A DNA stretch of 46,962 nt from Zelonia costaricensis (Eukaryota; Euglenozoa; Kinetoplastea; Trypanosomatida; Trypanosomatidae). Location: contig JASAOO010003361.1 of the NCBI GenBank assembly GCA_030849075.1, positions 1 to 46,962 on the forward strand, written 5' to 3'. Under the pieces are notes generated by a model. That model worked only from the letters and a program-made list of their open reading frames with translations, made no database searches and was not told the origin of the DNA. Positions 37,001 through 44,053 of the stretch are shown one piece after another (positions within the stretch are counted from its first letter, which is position 1; every line of letters begins with the position of its first letter). Position numbers and translations under genes: made by a program.

Positions 37001-38868
37001 TCGGTGAAGTAGCTACCCGACTCGTCCTGCAGCGCCGCCGCGAGGGTCTCGATGTGGGCCCGGCAGCTTCCACGAATGCGAACGCGCTGGAAGGAGTGCG
37101 TGCCGTTCTCGAGCGCGCCGGCGTGCGAGACGACGACCTTGGGCTCGTACAGCACGGGTACAATTCGGTCCCGTGTTTTCGCGGCCGCGCTGCTTGCGCC
37201 AGACTTCGCCTCGTTCTCCTCCGCCTGCGAGGCGACGGTGTCGAGGACGGAGAGCCGCTGCATCTCGAGCTGCTCCTGCTGCATGTCTGTCAGAGTTGAG
37301 ACGATGTCCTCGACAACCATGTTGTGCGGTAGCCCTTTGCGCTCCAGTGTGCACTCTACAACGACGAAGTCGGCCGCGATCGGGAGGTACTGCCGGCGTG
37401 CCTTCTCCGTCACGCCCGCCGCGGCGGCTGCGATAGCGGCCAGGCTGCCGCCGGCGTTCAGCGTGCGGGCTATGTTGGCTGTGGCCACAACAGGGCCAGC
37501 CGACTCCTCGGCGTTTCGGGCCGCTTCCAGCTCTTTCAGCTCCGCGATGTACCCCTCGTTGCCCTCCCACTCCAGCCGGCGGCTGATGGAGACGTAGAGG
37601 TAGTCGAGGTCGCCGTGCACGTGCAGGTCCTTGACGAGGTGACCCCACGCACGCCAGACCGACAAAACTGACGCTCGCATGCGGTCGGCAGAGGGGTTCT
37701 CGTCCGAGTCCTCGGCGCTGAAGACTACGCCAGTGACGGTCGACACCTTCGTTACCATTTTGCGGATCCACGGAATGCGAACCTCGCCGCGGTCCAGCGC
37801 GGGGTCGTAGATGTTGTACAGCTCACGCTCGTCATCGCTGCCGGCTGCAAGCAACAGCGACGTAGACGTGGGCGTCGGCTCGTGCTGCCGCATCATTGTC
37901 CTCCCAATGAACACGCGTAGTGTGCGTATGCCGTTCTGCCCAATCGCTTTTTCCAGCTGGAAAAGCTCTGCGGAGAAGTAGATCTCCACCTCGACGTGGG
38001 GCAGCCGACTCGGCAACGACGCGGATTTCTCCGGCGCGGCAAACTTTGCAAGGTGGAAGGGAAAGTCGGTCATGAGTTCAGTGCTCGCCACGAGGCCGCC
38101 GGCGACCCACAATGAGTACGAGATGTTGCCTTCAGCTGCTGGGACGGCAAACACGCCGCTCTTGAACGCAGACACCTCGGCCGCATCCTTCCTGCCAAAA
38201 AGCGTCACCGCCATCTCCACGGGCTCGAGCAGGTGCGAGGACGAGGAAAGGCTCCTATAGCTCCTCGCGCCGGCGCCGGCTGCCGCATCGTTGACGAGCC
38301 GGTCCACCACCGATGTTTGCTGCTCCTTGGAAAGAAGCGCGCCGCTTTGACGCCGGCCCTGTAGCTCAGCAAGCACGTTCTCCATGACGAGCTGAAGCGC
38401 CGAGGCCAGCGTGCGCAGAACTACCGTCTTGGCGTTTTTGAACGCTTCCTGCTCGTGCGTGATTTTCGCCGACACGGCGGGCGCGCTGGGGATGGCGCTG
38501 CTGTGAGTGAGGACGCCGTCTTCCGCGGTAGCTGCACCGGCACTACTGCGCCGCGCTGCCGCCTGTGCTTCGTCGTCGCCGTCGTCCCAGACCTCGCGAA
38601 TGACGTAGTCGTCCGGTGCGCCTTTTGCGTACGCCTGGAACCCCGGCACCGTGGGCTTAGTGAAGCGGCTTATGTGACACTTGCGCTCCGGGGCGAGGCC
38701 GTTGCGCTGCCGCTGCGCAACCTGTAGCTCATGGTAAATGCCCTGGTTGTAGCGCTCGTGGGCTACGCGTAGAATGTTGCGCGACTCCGGGGTGTCAAAC
38801 TTGCTTTGCGCGTCCTCGACACTGAGCCCGAGAATTAAGCGACGCAGCGTGCATCGCGAGTGGTTCAT
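34012..38868 (-). CDS. Giant TruD/PUS7-family protein with altered catalytic motif
   Basis: Protein of 1618 residues, more than twice human PUS7. TruD-family landmarks appear in order: an early DDYVIREVW block (motif I-like, about residue 86-94), a VVVECTLERKGLPHNMVVEDIV block, a motif II position SHAGALENGTHSFQRV around 583-597, motif III NYYGPQRF at 896-903 (PUS7 has NYYGMQRFG), VWNDVVNQRLQRYG around W1097, then LLPGDLV, and a VLPLPGGDVRLP block. Active TruD enzymes have KDxRA with a catalytic Asp in motif II; here E587 sits in its place and the flanking Lys and Arg are missing. A roughly 300-residue insertion with a KRKRKK nuclear-signal-like stretch (about 800-812) separates motifs II and III. 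The C-terminal 350 residues are low-complexity. Pseudouridine synthase activity is doubtful; an RNA-binding or assembly role is an inference. Confidence 0.8.
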   Translation of the reverse strand: MNHSRCTLRRLILGLSVEDAQSKFDTPESRNILRVAHERYNQGIYHELQVAQRQRNGLAPERKCHISRFTKPTVPGFQAYAKGAPDDYVIREVWDDGDDEAQAAARRSSAGAATAEDGVLTHSSAIPSAPAVSAKITHEQEAFKNAKTVVLRTLASALQLVMENVLAELQGRRQSGALLSKEQQTSVVDRLVNDAAAGAGARSYRSLSSSSHLLEPVEMAVTLFGRKDAAEVSAFKSGVFAVPAAEGNISYSLWVAGGLVASTELMTDFPFHLAKFAAPEKSASLPSRLPHVEVEIYFSAELFQLEKAIGQNGIRTLRVFIGRTMMRQHEPTPTSTSLLLAAGSDDERELYNIYDPALDRGEVRIPWIRKMVTKVSTVTGVVFSAEDSDENPSADRMRASVLSVWRAWGHLVKDLHVHGDLDYLYVSISRRLEWEGNEGYIAELKELEAARNAEESAGPVVATANIARTLNAGGSLAAIAAAAAGVTEKARRQYLPIAADFVVVECTLERKGLPHNMVVEDIVSTLTDMQQEQLEMQRLSVLDTVASQAEENEAKSGASSAAAKTRDRIVPVLYEPKVVVSHAGALENGTHSFQRVRIRGSCRAHIETLAAALQDESGSYFTDRALPSSTAPSSRSGVSGSGGVPVATAAPGWAAPKNLSFRAVRAASDTQRLVGHSAPANAAGASGAAASTAAASSVRHARVQVATVAADGSSVVSEDEQQFWTENYYRLTDVKVVFHDRVDAADALGQSWQSLPPRVQEHLALVNRRLSSGDSSGVADETGTGAAVGGEEEEEVGTGKRKRKKTAKKKGKPPAAEKGKSKQQHKAAEAATVGLPPERLFEYLCTDMEAESARHDLRTGDCTGYDYLLSLRRIPDKHLPLVKPAVASVANKGFINYYGPQRFATYTRMNMHPGLHLLKGEYKAAAHILVQQFYLDAAMEAERRRTGQAFPRMQALQGYGGVRLPDFLRAAGARRSVAEHGTPMQRVLYNALQAAALLGDSSDGGGGGGDFAASDGAGGLNGHGGAASGQRRRGGRPPSPDSAASRGMVAVDVVGGASAPTSSTSLLDDDPCAEAFLRVIGPRACAMLVQEFLCFVWNDVVNQRLQRYGTFTLLPGDLVRPGGVAGQLSPDAAAEAPPFAYASRAQIERGALSAWDLVLPLPGGDVRLPQNHTEDLYVVTMQRYGLPFDPESRQWRCFTPSQRIHSSRKVDATALAAAATPPSLSPYYNLTSTFALMEEELGTRTPVTGALLTPGSAAASDDTSLQTDGALDARELRPDLRSSSSSSGGGISNALGLTIGAAYRHPLVQPNGDVMQWRLLKGVVGDPYQRWGATARAQVRGSAALQLDSTTKVSGGSTAWLSAGSSLNRSSGSPSLARLPSRGGPRLLNVESGVSVLEEEEDEGDDGVESAAVATELPQARSSTPPSRATSATVTAATTTAARYRHPRFWRGASQLVRDSPMRSAGAAGGRANAALQEQQQPAHSVRRSRTPPAPSWLPRHHGSTLQLRLRLPTGVYPGMLVRELLKMDVSTPDVVDLDRGAASSATRGERRAQSWQDLTPDQRATYEKWLTKRRQQRRVVAQPRAISLALLHQQIFRSSGVRQSLLPTLRSYDSVAK

Positions 38869-39674
38869 GTTCTATGAGGCTGATCTATGTGTAGGAATGT
38901 GAGTGTATGCTGAGCTGTATGCGAGACCTAGAGACGTCGTGGTAGTCAAAGGTACACCTCTATAGCTGGACCGACTCTTCTTGCATAGGGACTAGCTCGG
39001 ACGCCGCTTATTTATGAGGTGGGGAGCAGCACGCCCAGAGTGGCGCAGCTTTTGCGGTTTCTGCACAGACGAGAGACCGTTTTTTTACGAAAGAAGGCGG
39101 TGTGAGCTATGCCTGTGATGGGTTGTTGTCGTCCGACTCGGCTGTGACCGTGTACCGTACGTGCGCCGGCCACCGACCTTTTAAAATAAGCTAGCGGTAA
39201 GAGAAGCAAACGACGGGGGAAAAAAGGTGCCAGTGTATGGGTCACCGCGGGAGAGAGAAGGACAGGCAAAGGCGTTGCAGGTGGAAATGAAGTGCCTGAG
39301 CAAGCTACGTTAGTTGCCACGTGCCCCCGATGCGGGACGGGCGAGGTGCAGAAAAAAAAAACCCTCTAGTGTACCTGTGCGGGAGCGTTGGCGTTCTGTT
39401 GCGCAGGGACGGGGGCTACTTGCGGGCTATCCCGACGGCTGAGCCTCCGGGTGCGGCCCTCGGGCAGTGCGACGGCAGCCGTGGAGCGCCTGCCAACGAG
39501 CACGATCCATGGGCATCCCTGTGAACGTCAGAGGTATTGAGCTTTTGCGACTTGTGGTGGGTGGTGGAAGGCAGGCCATTTTTTGTGATGAGGCTGCAAG
39601 AGCCCAAGAAATGTGCAGTGGGTGGAAAAGCCACCACTGCCAGGCTACATCTTGCCGGCGGGTGCCTTGTGCTG
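38869..39674. other. Intergenic spacer: SCO1 3'UTR and TruD-like 5' region
   Basis: No gene seen. It is less GC-rich than other spacers, lacks dinucleotide repeats, and has an A9 run near 39352-39361 and a T7 run near 39079-39086. The acceptor for the TruD-like gene is not clear; CATAG near 38889 is one candidate. Confidence 0.6.
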
Positions 39675-40538
39675 TCACGCGCTCGGGGCACGGCGGGTGT
39701 CGCTAAAGCCGTAGACGTCGCTGTAGTGGATGCCGATTCGGCTCACAGTGTCCTCGAGTCCCATCTCCTTGAAGAAGAAGTCCTTCATTTTCCCGTCCGG
39801 GCCAACAAGGTAGATGGCGCTGCTGTGGTCAAACTGGAAGGTGTCGTCGATCTGCGGGGCATCGACGCCGGCCGCTTCGCGTGCCTCGCGCTCCTCGTCT
39901 GTCTCGTCAACGGAGGAGTAGTACACACGCCAGACGCGCGCAGCTTCCTGCACCTCCGCTTTTGTGCCGCAGAGCCCGCGGATGCGTGGGTCGTACTTGC
40001 GCACGAATTTTTCGACCACTTCGGGCTTGTCGCGGATGAAGTCGATGCTGAGAAAAACTGCCTGCAGCTTCTTTTCCTCCTGCCCCAGCTGCTCGTCGGA
40101 GCTGTACTCTTTGTCACAGGCTTGCATGACCTCCGAAATGAAGGTGAGGGTATTGGGGCAGATCTCGGCGCACTTAGAAAAGCCGAAGTAGAGCAGCGTC
40201 CACTTGTCCTCAAAAAGCGCGTCGTTTGTGATGTACTTGCCGTTCTTGCTCTCCCTCAGCCGGAAGGGGCCGCCAAGCTGCACCTTTGGCTGCAGCGTGA
40301 CAGTTTGCATGGACTGGAAGTCGGGCGCGAGCTCCGGCTTCTCGAGCTGCTGTTGCTTCTTGTTTTCGTACCAGTTCATGAGCGTGACAGATATCGGGAA
40401 TACAGAGGCCCCAAGCACGAGGCCCCAGAACTCACCCTTCGACCGCGGCGCACGCTTCCACCTCCCGGCAGACGGCTGCTGCTCTGTCGCGACAGAGCGC
40501 ACAAAGAGCCGGCGCGCAGGCCACCTAAAGGGCTTCAT
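39675..40538 (-). CDS. SCO1: SCO1/SCO2 mitochondrial copper chaperone
   Basis: Protein of 287 residues. SCO proteins sit in the mitochondrial inner membrane and deliver copper to the CuA site of cytochrome c oxidase subunit 2. The features agree: a basic presequence (MKPFRWPARRLFVRS), a single membrane segment at about 37-57, and a thioredoxin-like domain with the copper-binding CxxxC (C123 and C127 in KCAEICPN) and the distal His H238 in FDHSSAIYL. Blocks LLYFGFSKC and FLSIDFIRDKPEVVEKF fit the family. All copper ligands are therefore present. An upstream in-frame extension begins with TTG, so the ATG at 40538 is the start. A residue insert of charged sequence (DEEREAREAAG) lies between the two ligand regions. 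Confidence 0.93.
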   Translation of the reverse strand: MKPFRWPARRLFVRSVATEQQPSAGRWKRAPRSKGEFWGLVLGASVFPISVTLMNWYENKKQQQLEKPELAPDFQSMQTVTLQPKVQLGGPFRLRESKNGKYITNDALFEDKWTLLYFGFSKCAEICPNTLTFISEVMQACDKEYSSDEQLGQEEKKLQAVFLSIDFIRDKPEVVEKFVRKYDPRIRGLCGTKAEVQEAARVWRVYYSSVDETDEEREAREAAGVDAPQIDDTFQFDHSSAIYLVGPDGKMKDFFFKEMGLEDTVSRIGIHYSDVYGFSDTRRAPSA

Positions 40539-40851
40539 AAAACCGCCTTTTTTCTGTGCGGTTGCGTACAATCCTGTGACAGTCCTAGGTGTGCCATCAG
40601 CGGTGGATCACGAGTTTCAGCCGAGGGGAAGAAGGGGGCGGAGTGGAGAGAGGAGAGAGAAGCTGCTGTTGGAAATCAAGCCGTGACTAGCCGGGGGGCA
40701 GGCGCGGATGCGGGAGCAAAGTGACCGAGGTTTCTGGTTTTTCTCCCCACAGCGGTGTACCGCTGCGTTCTTTTTTGTGGTGCGCCGGGACACAGGCTAA
40801 AGCTGGTGACCCTTCTCGAGCTTTTTTTCCTTCGCCGTTTGGCCAACACGA
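40539..40851. other. Short intergenic spacer before SCO1
   Basis: No gene. It has a CT-rich tract in RNA sense at about 40620-40665, with candidate AG sites near 40580-40595 for SCO1. Confidence 0.6.
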
Positions 40852-41733
40852 TTATGCGGGCAAAAGCACACGTTGCGCGTCCCCCACCGCGCACACGGCC
40901 TCCTCCAGCGCGGCGGCAGGCGGCGTCGAGACCCACTGAACGCAGCGGCACTCCAGCGCGGCGGCCCTGACGACGACAGCGAGTACATATGGCGGGTCTG
41001 CTGTGAGTCGTACACACGAGCACGCCCAGGGCTCGGCCGCGTTTCCCTGAAGTGAAACGGTCAGCCGGCGGAGCTGCGTCGTCTGGACAGAGCCAGCACT
41101 CGCATTGAGAGCCACGCAAGCGGTGTTAAAGTCAACACCGTCGAGCGAAACCTGCGAGGGCTGCAGCCGCGTGGACATGCCGAGGCCGAGCGCCTTCAGC
41201 ACCGCCTCCTTGAGAGACCAGTACACCGCGAAGAGCAGCGGCCACTGCTCACGCGGCGCTTGCGCTTGCATGGCCAGCTCGCTCCTGGAGAGAAAAGCGG
41301 AAAACGGCACGCCGCCAGTCAGATGGATGGCTGTCACGTCGACACCGAGCTGCGCAGGGGGCGCGCACAAGCAGCCGCAGCAGGCCCAGTCACGGACGTG
41401 GGCGACACTGTAGCTGCCATCTCCGTACGTCGCCGTTATTGGTCTGCCGTGGACGGAAAGGGGAAGGCAGATATCACTCTTGCGCAGCGCGCGCCCTGAC
41501 AGCGTGTACGCCTGACGGCACAGCTCTCCTGCCAGCAAGTGCCGCGCCAGAAGGCGGGCTCGGAGGTCCGCGTCGGGAGTCGGTCGTCCGTCGCGCGCTG
41601 CGTCGCCGCGGGCGGACTCGATCGCGCGGCGAACAGGGTCGTTGCAGTGCAGCTTGGCGAGCGCTGCGTCGAATGCCGCGGTCGTGGGGTGCCAGTTCGC
41701 GGCGCCACAGACCAGCACTTTTATCGCGGTCAT
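40852..41733 (-). CDS. 4'-phosphopantetheinyl transferase (Sfp/AASDHPPT type)
   Basis: Protein of 293 residues. The enzyme moves the phosphopantetheine arm of coenzyme A to a conserved Ser of acyl carrier proteins. Two family motifs are clear: GVDVT with metal-binding D132, and WSLKEAVLKALGLGMS with K175 and E176 before the second conserved Lys. As in human AASDHPPT, the residue two after the first Asp is not Glu. The SVAHVRDW-like segment before motif 1 corresponds to the conserved HSG/H region. Length is typical for the Sfp-type single-chain enzymes. In trypanosomatids the expected substrate is the mitochondrial acyl carrier protein, which is family-based inference. The 5' leader is predicted to be only about 15 bases. 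Confidence 0.9.
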   Translation of the reverse strand: MTAIKVLVCGAANWHPTTAAFDAALAKLHCNDPVRRAIESARGDAARDGRPTPDADLRARLLARHLLAGELCRQAYTLSGRALRKSDICLPLSVHGRPITATYGDGSYSVAHVRDWACCGCLCAPPAQLGVDVTAIHLTGGVPFSAFLSRSELAMQAQAPREQWPLLFAVYWSLKEAVLKALGLGMSTRLQPSQVSLDGVDFNTACVALNASAGSVQTTQLRRLTVSLQGNAAEPWACSCVRLTADPPYVLAVVVRAAALECRCVQWVSTPPAAALEEAVCAVGDAQRVLLPA

Positions 41734-42073
41734 CCCCTTTTCTCTTTGCTATTCGCGCGCGGCGGTGTGTGTTAGGGGGGGGGGGGGCTGCGGGCTGCGC
41801 CAGGTGGTCGGGTTTGGGGGGGGGTGGGGGGCTTTTGGCGCCTGGGGGGGTGGGGAGGGGGGGCGTCCTCCTGGGCCATCCGGCACGGCCCAGGCGGGCG
41901 TGGGTGGGGCCGGGGGAGGAGGGGGTGGTGGCCCGGGCCAGGGAGGCCCCCTGGCGGGGACTGCATGGGCTTGGGCTTTCGGCATTGGGTCCTTGTTTTT
42001 CGAATTTGGCAGGTGTCGCAGGGGTGTGGGGGCGGGGGCGGGGGCGCTCTCGCAAAGCAGCGGCGCGGGCTTC
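41734..42073. other. G-rich intergenic island between the GRAM-like and transferase genes
   Basis: No gene. From 41775 to about 42055 the plus strand is almost entirely G-rich with many runs of 3 to 13 Gs; the RNA sense is C-rich. There are no CA or GT repeats. It includes the tract for the transferase acceptor. Confidence 0.75.
41749..41787 (-). promoter_or_regulatory. Predicted trans-splice acceptor of the transferase gene
   Basis: A C13 run in RNA sense (plus G run 41775-41787) is followed by GAATAG, AG at 41749-41750, and two more AGs within 10 bases before the ATG at 41733. Confidence 0.5.
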
Positions 42074-43018
42074 TCAGTGCGGCTCGGCGTAGCGCGCGGC
42101 GGGGTGCTCCACCGGCCGGCCGAGTTCGCGAAGGCGCTGCGTCAGGAGTCGCTCGGTCAGTGCGGCGAACTTGAGGGCGTCGAGGTTGGGCGGCAGCTCG
42201 CAGATGAGATTGTACTCGCGCTTGCGGACGACGTCGGTGCACAGCGCCTCGTGCTTCGACTCGGCACCGCTGCGCTCTGCCTCCGCGGCGGGTTTGCCGG
42301 GTGGCTTGACGGCGACGTTGTGCAGGGCGACGAACTGCAGCACGGTGCTCAGGCGCACGGTAAACACTTGAAGGGCGGTAGGGGCGACAACGCCGCTGGG
42401 GATGCCCTGGATGAACGGCGCCGCCGTATCGTCCCGCTGCGGTAGGAAGATGGACGGCAGAAGAGACGCGACGTCTGTGAAGAGCACACGATCCTTGATG
42501 CCGTCGTCTGCGTCCGACGCCTCGGACGGCGCCGCTGTCGTGGCGGCGTTCGGCGTGCAGAAGTACAAGCCGCAGTTGGTGGCAAAGAGGGTGACGAGGT
42601 GCAGCTGCCCACCGCTCACGAGGTAGCACTCGCAGCTCATCATGACCGTGCTCGTCTCCTCGGCGGGGTTCAGCTCAAGCTGCCGGGAGAAGGCCTCCAG
42701 GAAGGCGTCCTGGCGCGCCGCGAGAAAGCTCTTCGAGGTGTAGTCGACCGCGAAGCGCCACGCCCGCCCAAGCCACGTGCCGCGCTCGACCTGCGCGGTG
42801 GACGACGAGGCTGCGGCCGCAACAGCGGCGCCGTCGCGGATCGCCTCGCCGTTGGCGTCCAGCCTGTCAGCGGCGAGCGTCAGCAGCGCCTCGAAAACGC
42901 ATTCGGTGGAGTCGCTGGGGCACGGCGCGGTGTGGTACGTCAGGGCGGCGGCGCGGCGGTAGTTGCGCGGCACGTGCGCCGCCGCCGCCGCCCCGGGCCC
43001 ACTGGAGAAGAGGAACAT
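42074..43018 (-). CDS. GRAM/PH-like domain protein
   Basis: Protein of 314 residues with no confident family name. The central 130 or so residues look like a GRAM/PH-type fold: CECYLVSGGQLHLVTLFATN opens strand pairs, GLYFC continues, then LFTDVASLLPSIFLPQRD and a strand-rich LQVFTVRLSTVLQFVALHN, which resembles the typical reading-frame order of GRAM domains (turn-on-in-membrane motif, substrate loop, closing strands). GRAM domains bind lipids or proteins at membranes. An N-terminal helical region and a C-terminal helix with Leu/Arg repeats flank it. The start at 43018 is the first ATG after a clear acceptor at 43056-43057; the open frame upstream is repeat sequence. It lies directly downstream of NSF, a membrane-fusion ATPase, but a functional link is only suggestive. 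Confidence 0.8.
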   Translation of the reverse strand: MFLFSSGPGAAAAAHVPRNYRRAAALTYHTAPCPSDSTECVFEALLTLAADRLDANGEAIRDGAAVAAAASSSTAQVERGTWLGRAWRFAVDYTSKSFLAARQDAFLEAFSRQLELNPAEETSTVMMSCECYLVSGGQLHLVTLFATNCGLYFCTPNAATTAAPSEASDADDGIKDRVLFTDVASLLPSIFLPQRDDTAAPFIQGIPSGVVAPTALQVFTVRLSTVLQFVALHNVAVKPPGKPAAEAERSGAESKHEALCTDVVRKREYNLICELPPNLDALKFAALTERLLTQRLRELGRPVEHPAARYAEPH

Positions 43019-43055
43019 ATCACTGTTGGTGTTTGTGTGCGTATGTGTGTGGAAG

Positions 43056-43100
43056 CTACAGCGAACGGAAGGGGTGGGAGTGGGGGTGGTGGGGGTTGCG
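43056..43100 (-). promoter_or_regulatory. Predicted trans-splice acceptor of the GRAM-like gene
   Basis: A CACCCC-type tract in RNA sense ends TTCGCTGTAG with AG at 43056-43057. The predicted leader is 38 bases, contains the CA-rich stretch, and has no ATG before 43018. Confidence 0.6.
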
Positions 43101-43586
43101 CTCGCTGATGGAGAGAGCCCGAACAAAGAAGAGCGGCAGGATGAAGCTGGTGAGAGCGAAAACCGTTCACAGCACGGGGGTTCCTTGTCAACGTGAGCTA
43201 CGGCTCGGTGGTGGTGTGGAGGGGGCAAGGGGTGTGCACCCGCAGTGCGAGACCTTGCCGACCTTCTGAGTACAACACAGGCGTGGTGGTAGCCCAACTC
43301 TGCGTGGTTGTTGCACACGGGGGCGCTGCCACAGTTCTGTCACTTTCCCTCCGTCGTTGGTCGTGTCCTGGATCGATCGACGGCGTGAACGCAGAGGCCG
43401 GTGGGGGAACCGACAAGACAGAGTCAGAGAGAAAGAGCAAGGCACCCCCTCTGAGCCATGATGTCCAGAGCGCGACCCAAAGAGTGAGAGGCTCGCGCCG
43501 CTTGTGGTTTCGGCGTGAGCGCTCCTTTCCCGCCGCCACAGTGTGCGATGCCGCCGCAAGATGCGCGTGCACGCGAAAACACACAG

Positions 43587-43609
43587 ACACACACACACAC
43601 ACACACACA
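43587..43609. repeat. (CA)11 microsatellite between NSF and the GRAM-like gene
   Basis: Perfect CA run on the plus strand, (UG)n in RNA sense, 445 bases past the NSF stop codon and 570 bases before the next start. Confidence 0.92.
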
Positions 43610-44053
43610 GACAGGCACTCGCACAAACGCGTGAAACAAAGAACACAGCGGAAAGAAAGCCAGGAGGGGTGGCGACAGCCGGCGCAGGAGGTGCGATAAA
43701 AAACCAAAAGAAGAGCGACGCAGCACAAACGGTGAAGCACATCACACAAGCACAGACATAGACAGACACGTCACGTCTCCACGCACGAAGCACATCGTGA
43801 GGAGGCCACAGACAAGAAAGAAAGCACGAGACGGAAGAGGGTCGCATGGTGTGTCTTGAAAAGAGTCAACACCGCAGTCCTGCACAGCGTCGCACCCACG
43901 GCCTAAAAGGTGAGGGAAACAAGTGAGCACGCAGACATCCACATGGAACGCGGGCAAGGAAAGAAAAAAAAAGAAGGAACGGCTACGAGACGTGCGGCTC
44001 AACGCACAGCGCAGTTCCCGAAGCGCTTCCTTGTTCCGTTGCCCACTTGCGTC

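Larger units (their letters stand above)
43019..44053. other. Intergenic spacer: NSF 3'UTR and GRAM-like 5' region
   Basis: No gene seen; a 219-codon minus-strand open frame at 43188-43847 is repeat-driven. It carries the CA repeat at 43587-43609, imperfect GT repeats at 43028-43052 and the GRAM-like acceptor. Confidence 0.65.

Noticed and set aside
34012..38868. FGRKDAAEV near the N-terminal third of the TruD-like protein as the missing KDxRA motif
   Set aside because: It is upstream of the conserved block that precedes motif II and is not followed by the T-x-Q pattern, so SHAGALENGTHSFQ is the better match.
40539..40571. Extension of SCO1 upstream of 40538
   Set aside because: The extended frame would begin with TTG, which is not a normal start in these organisms; the ATG at 40538 begins a good presequence.
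43188..43847. 219-codon minus-strand open frame between NSF and the GRAM-like gene
   Set aside because: Cys/Val repeat from the CA run, Phe/Ser-rich low complexity and no conserved motif; better explained as untranslated spacer.
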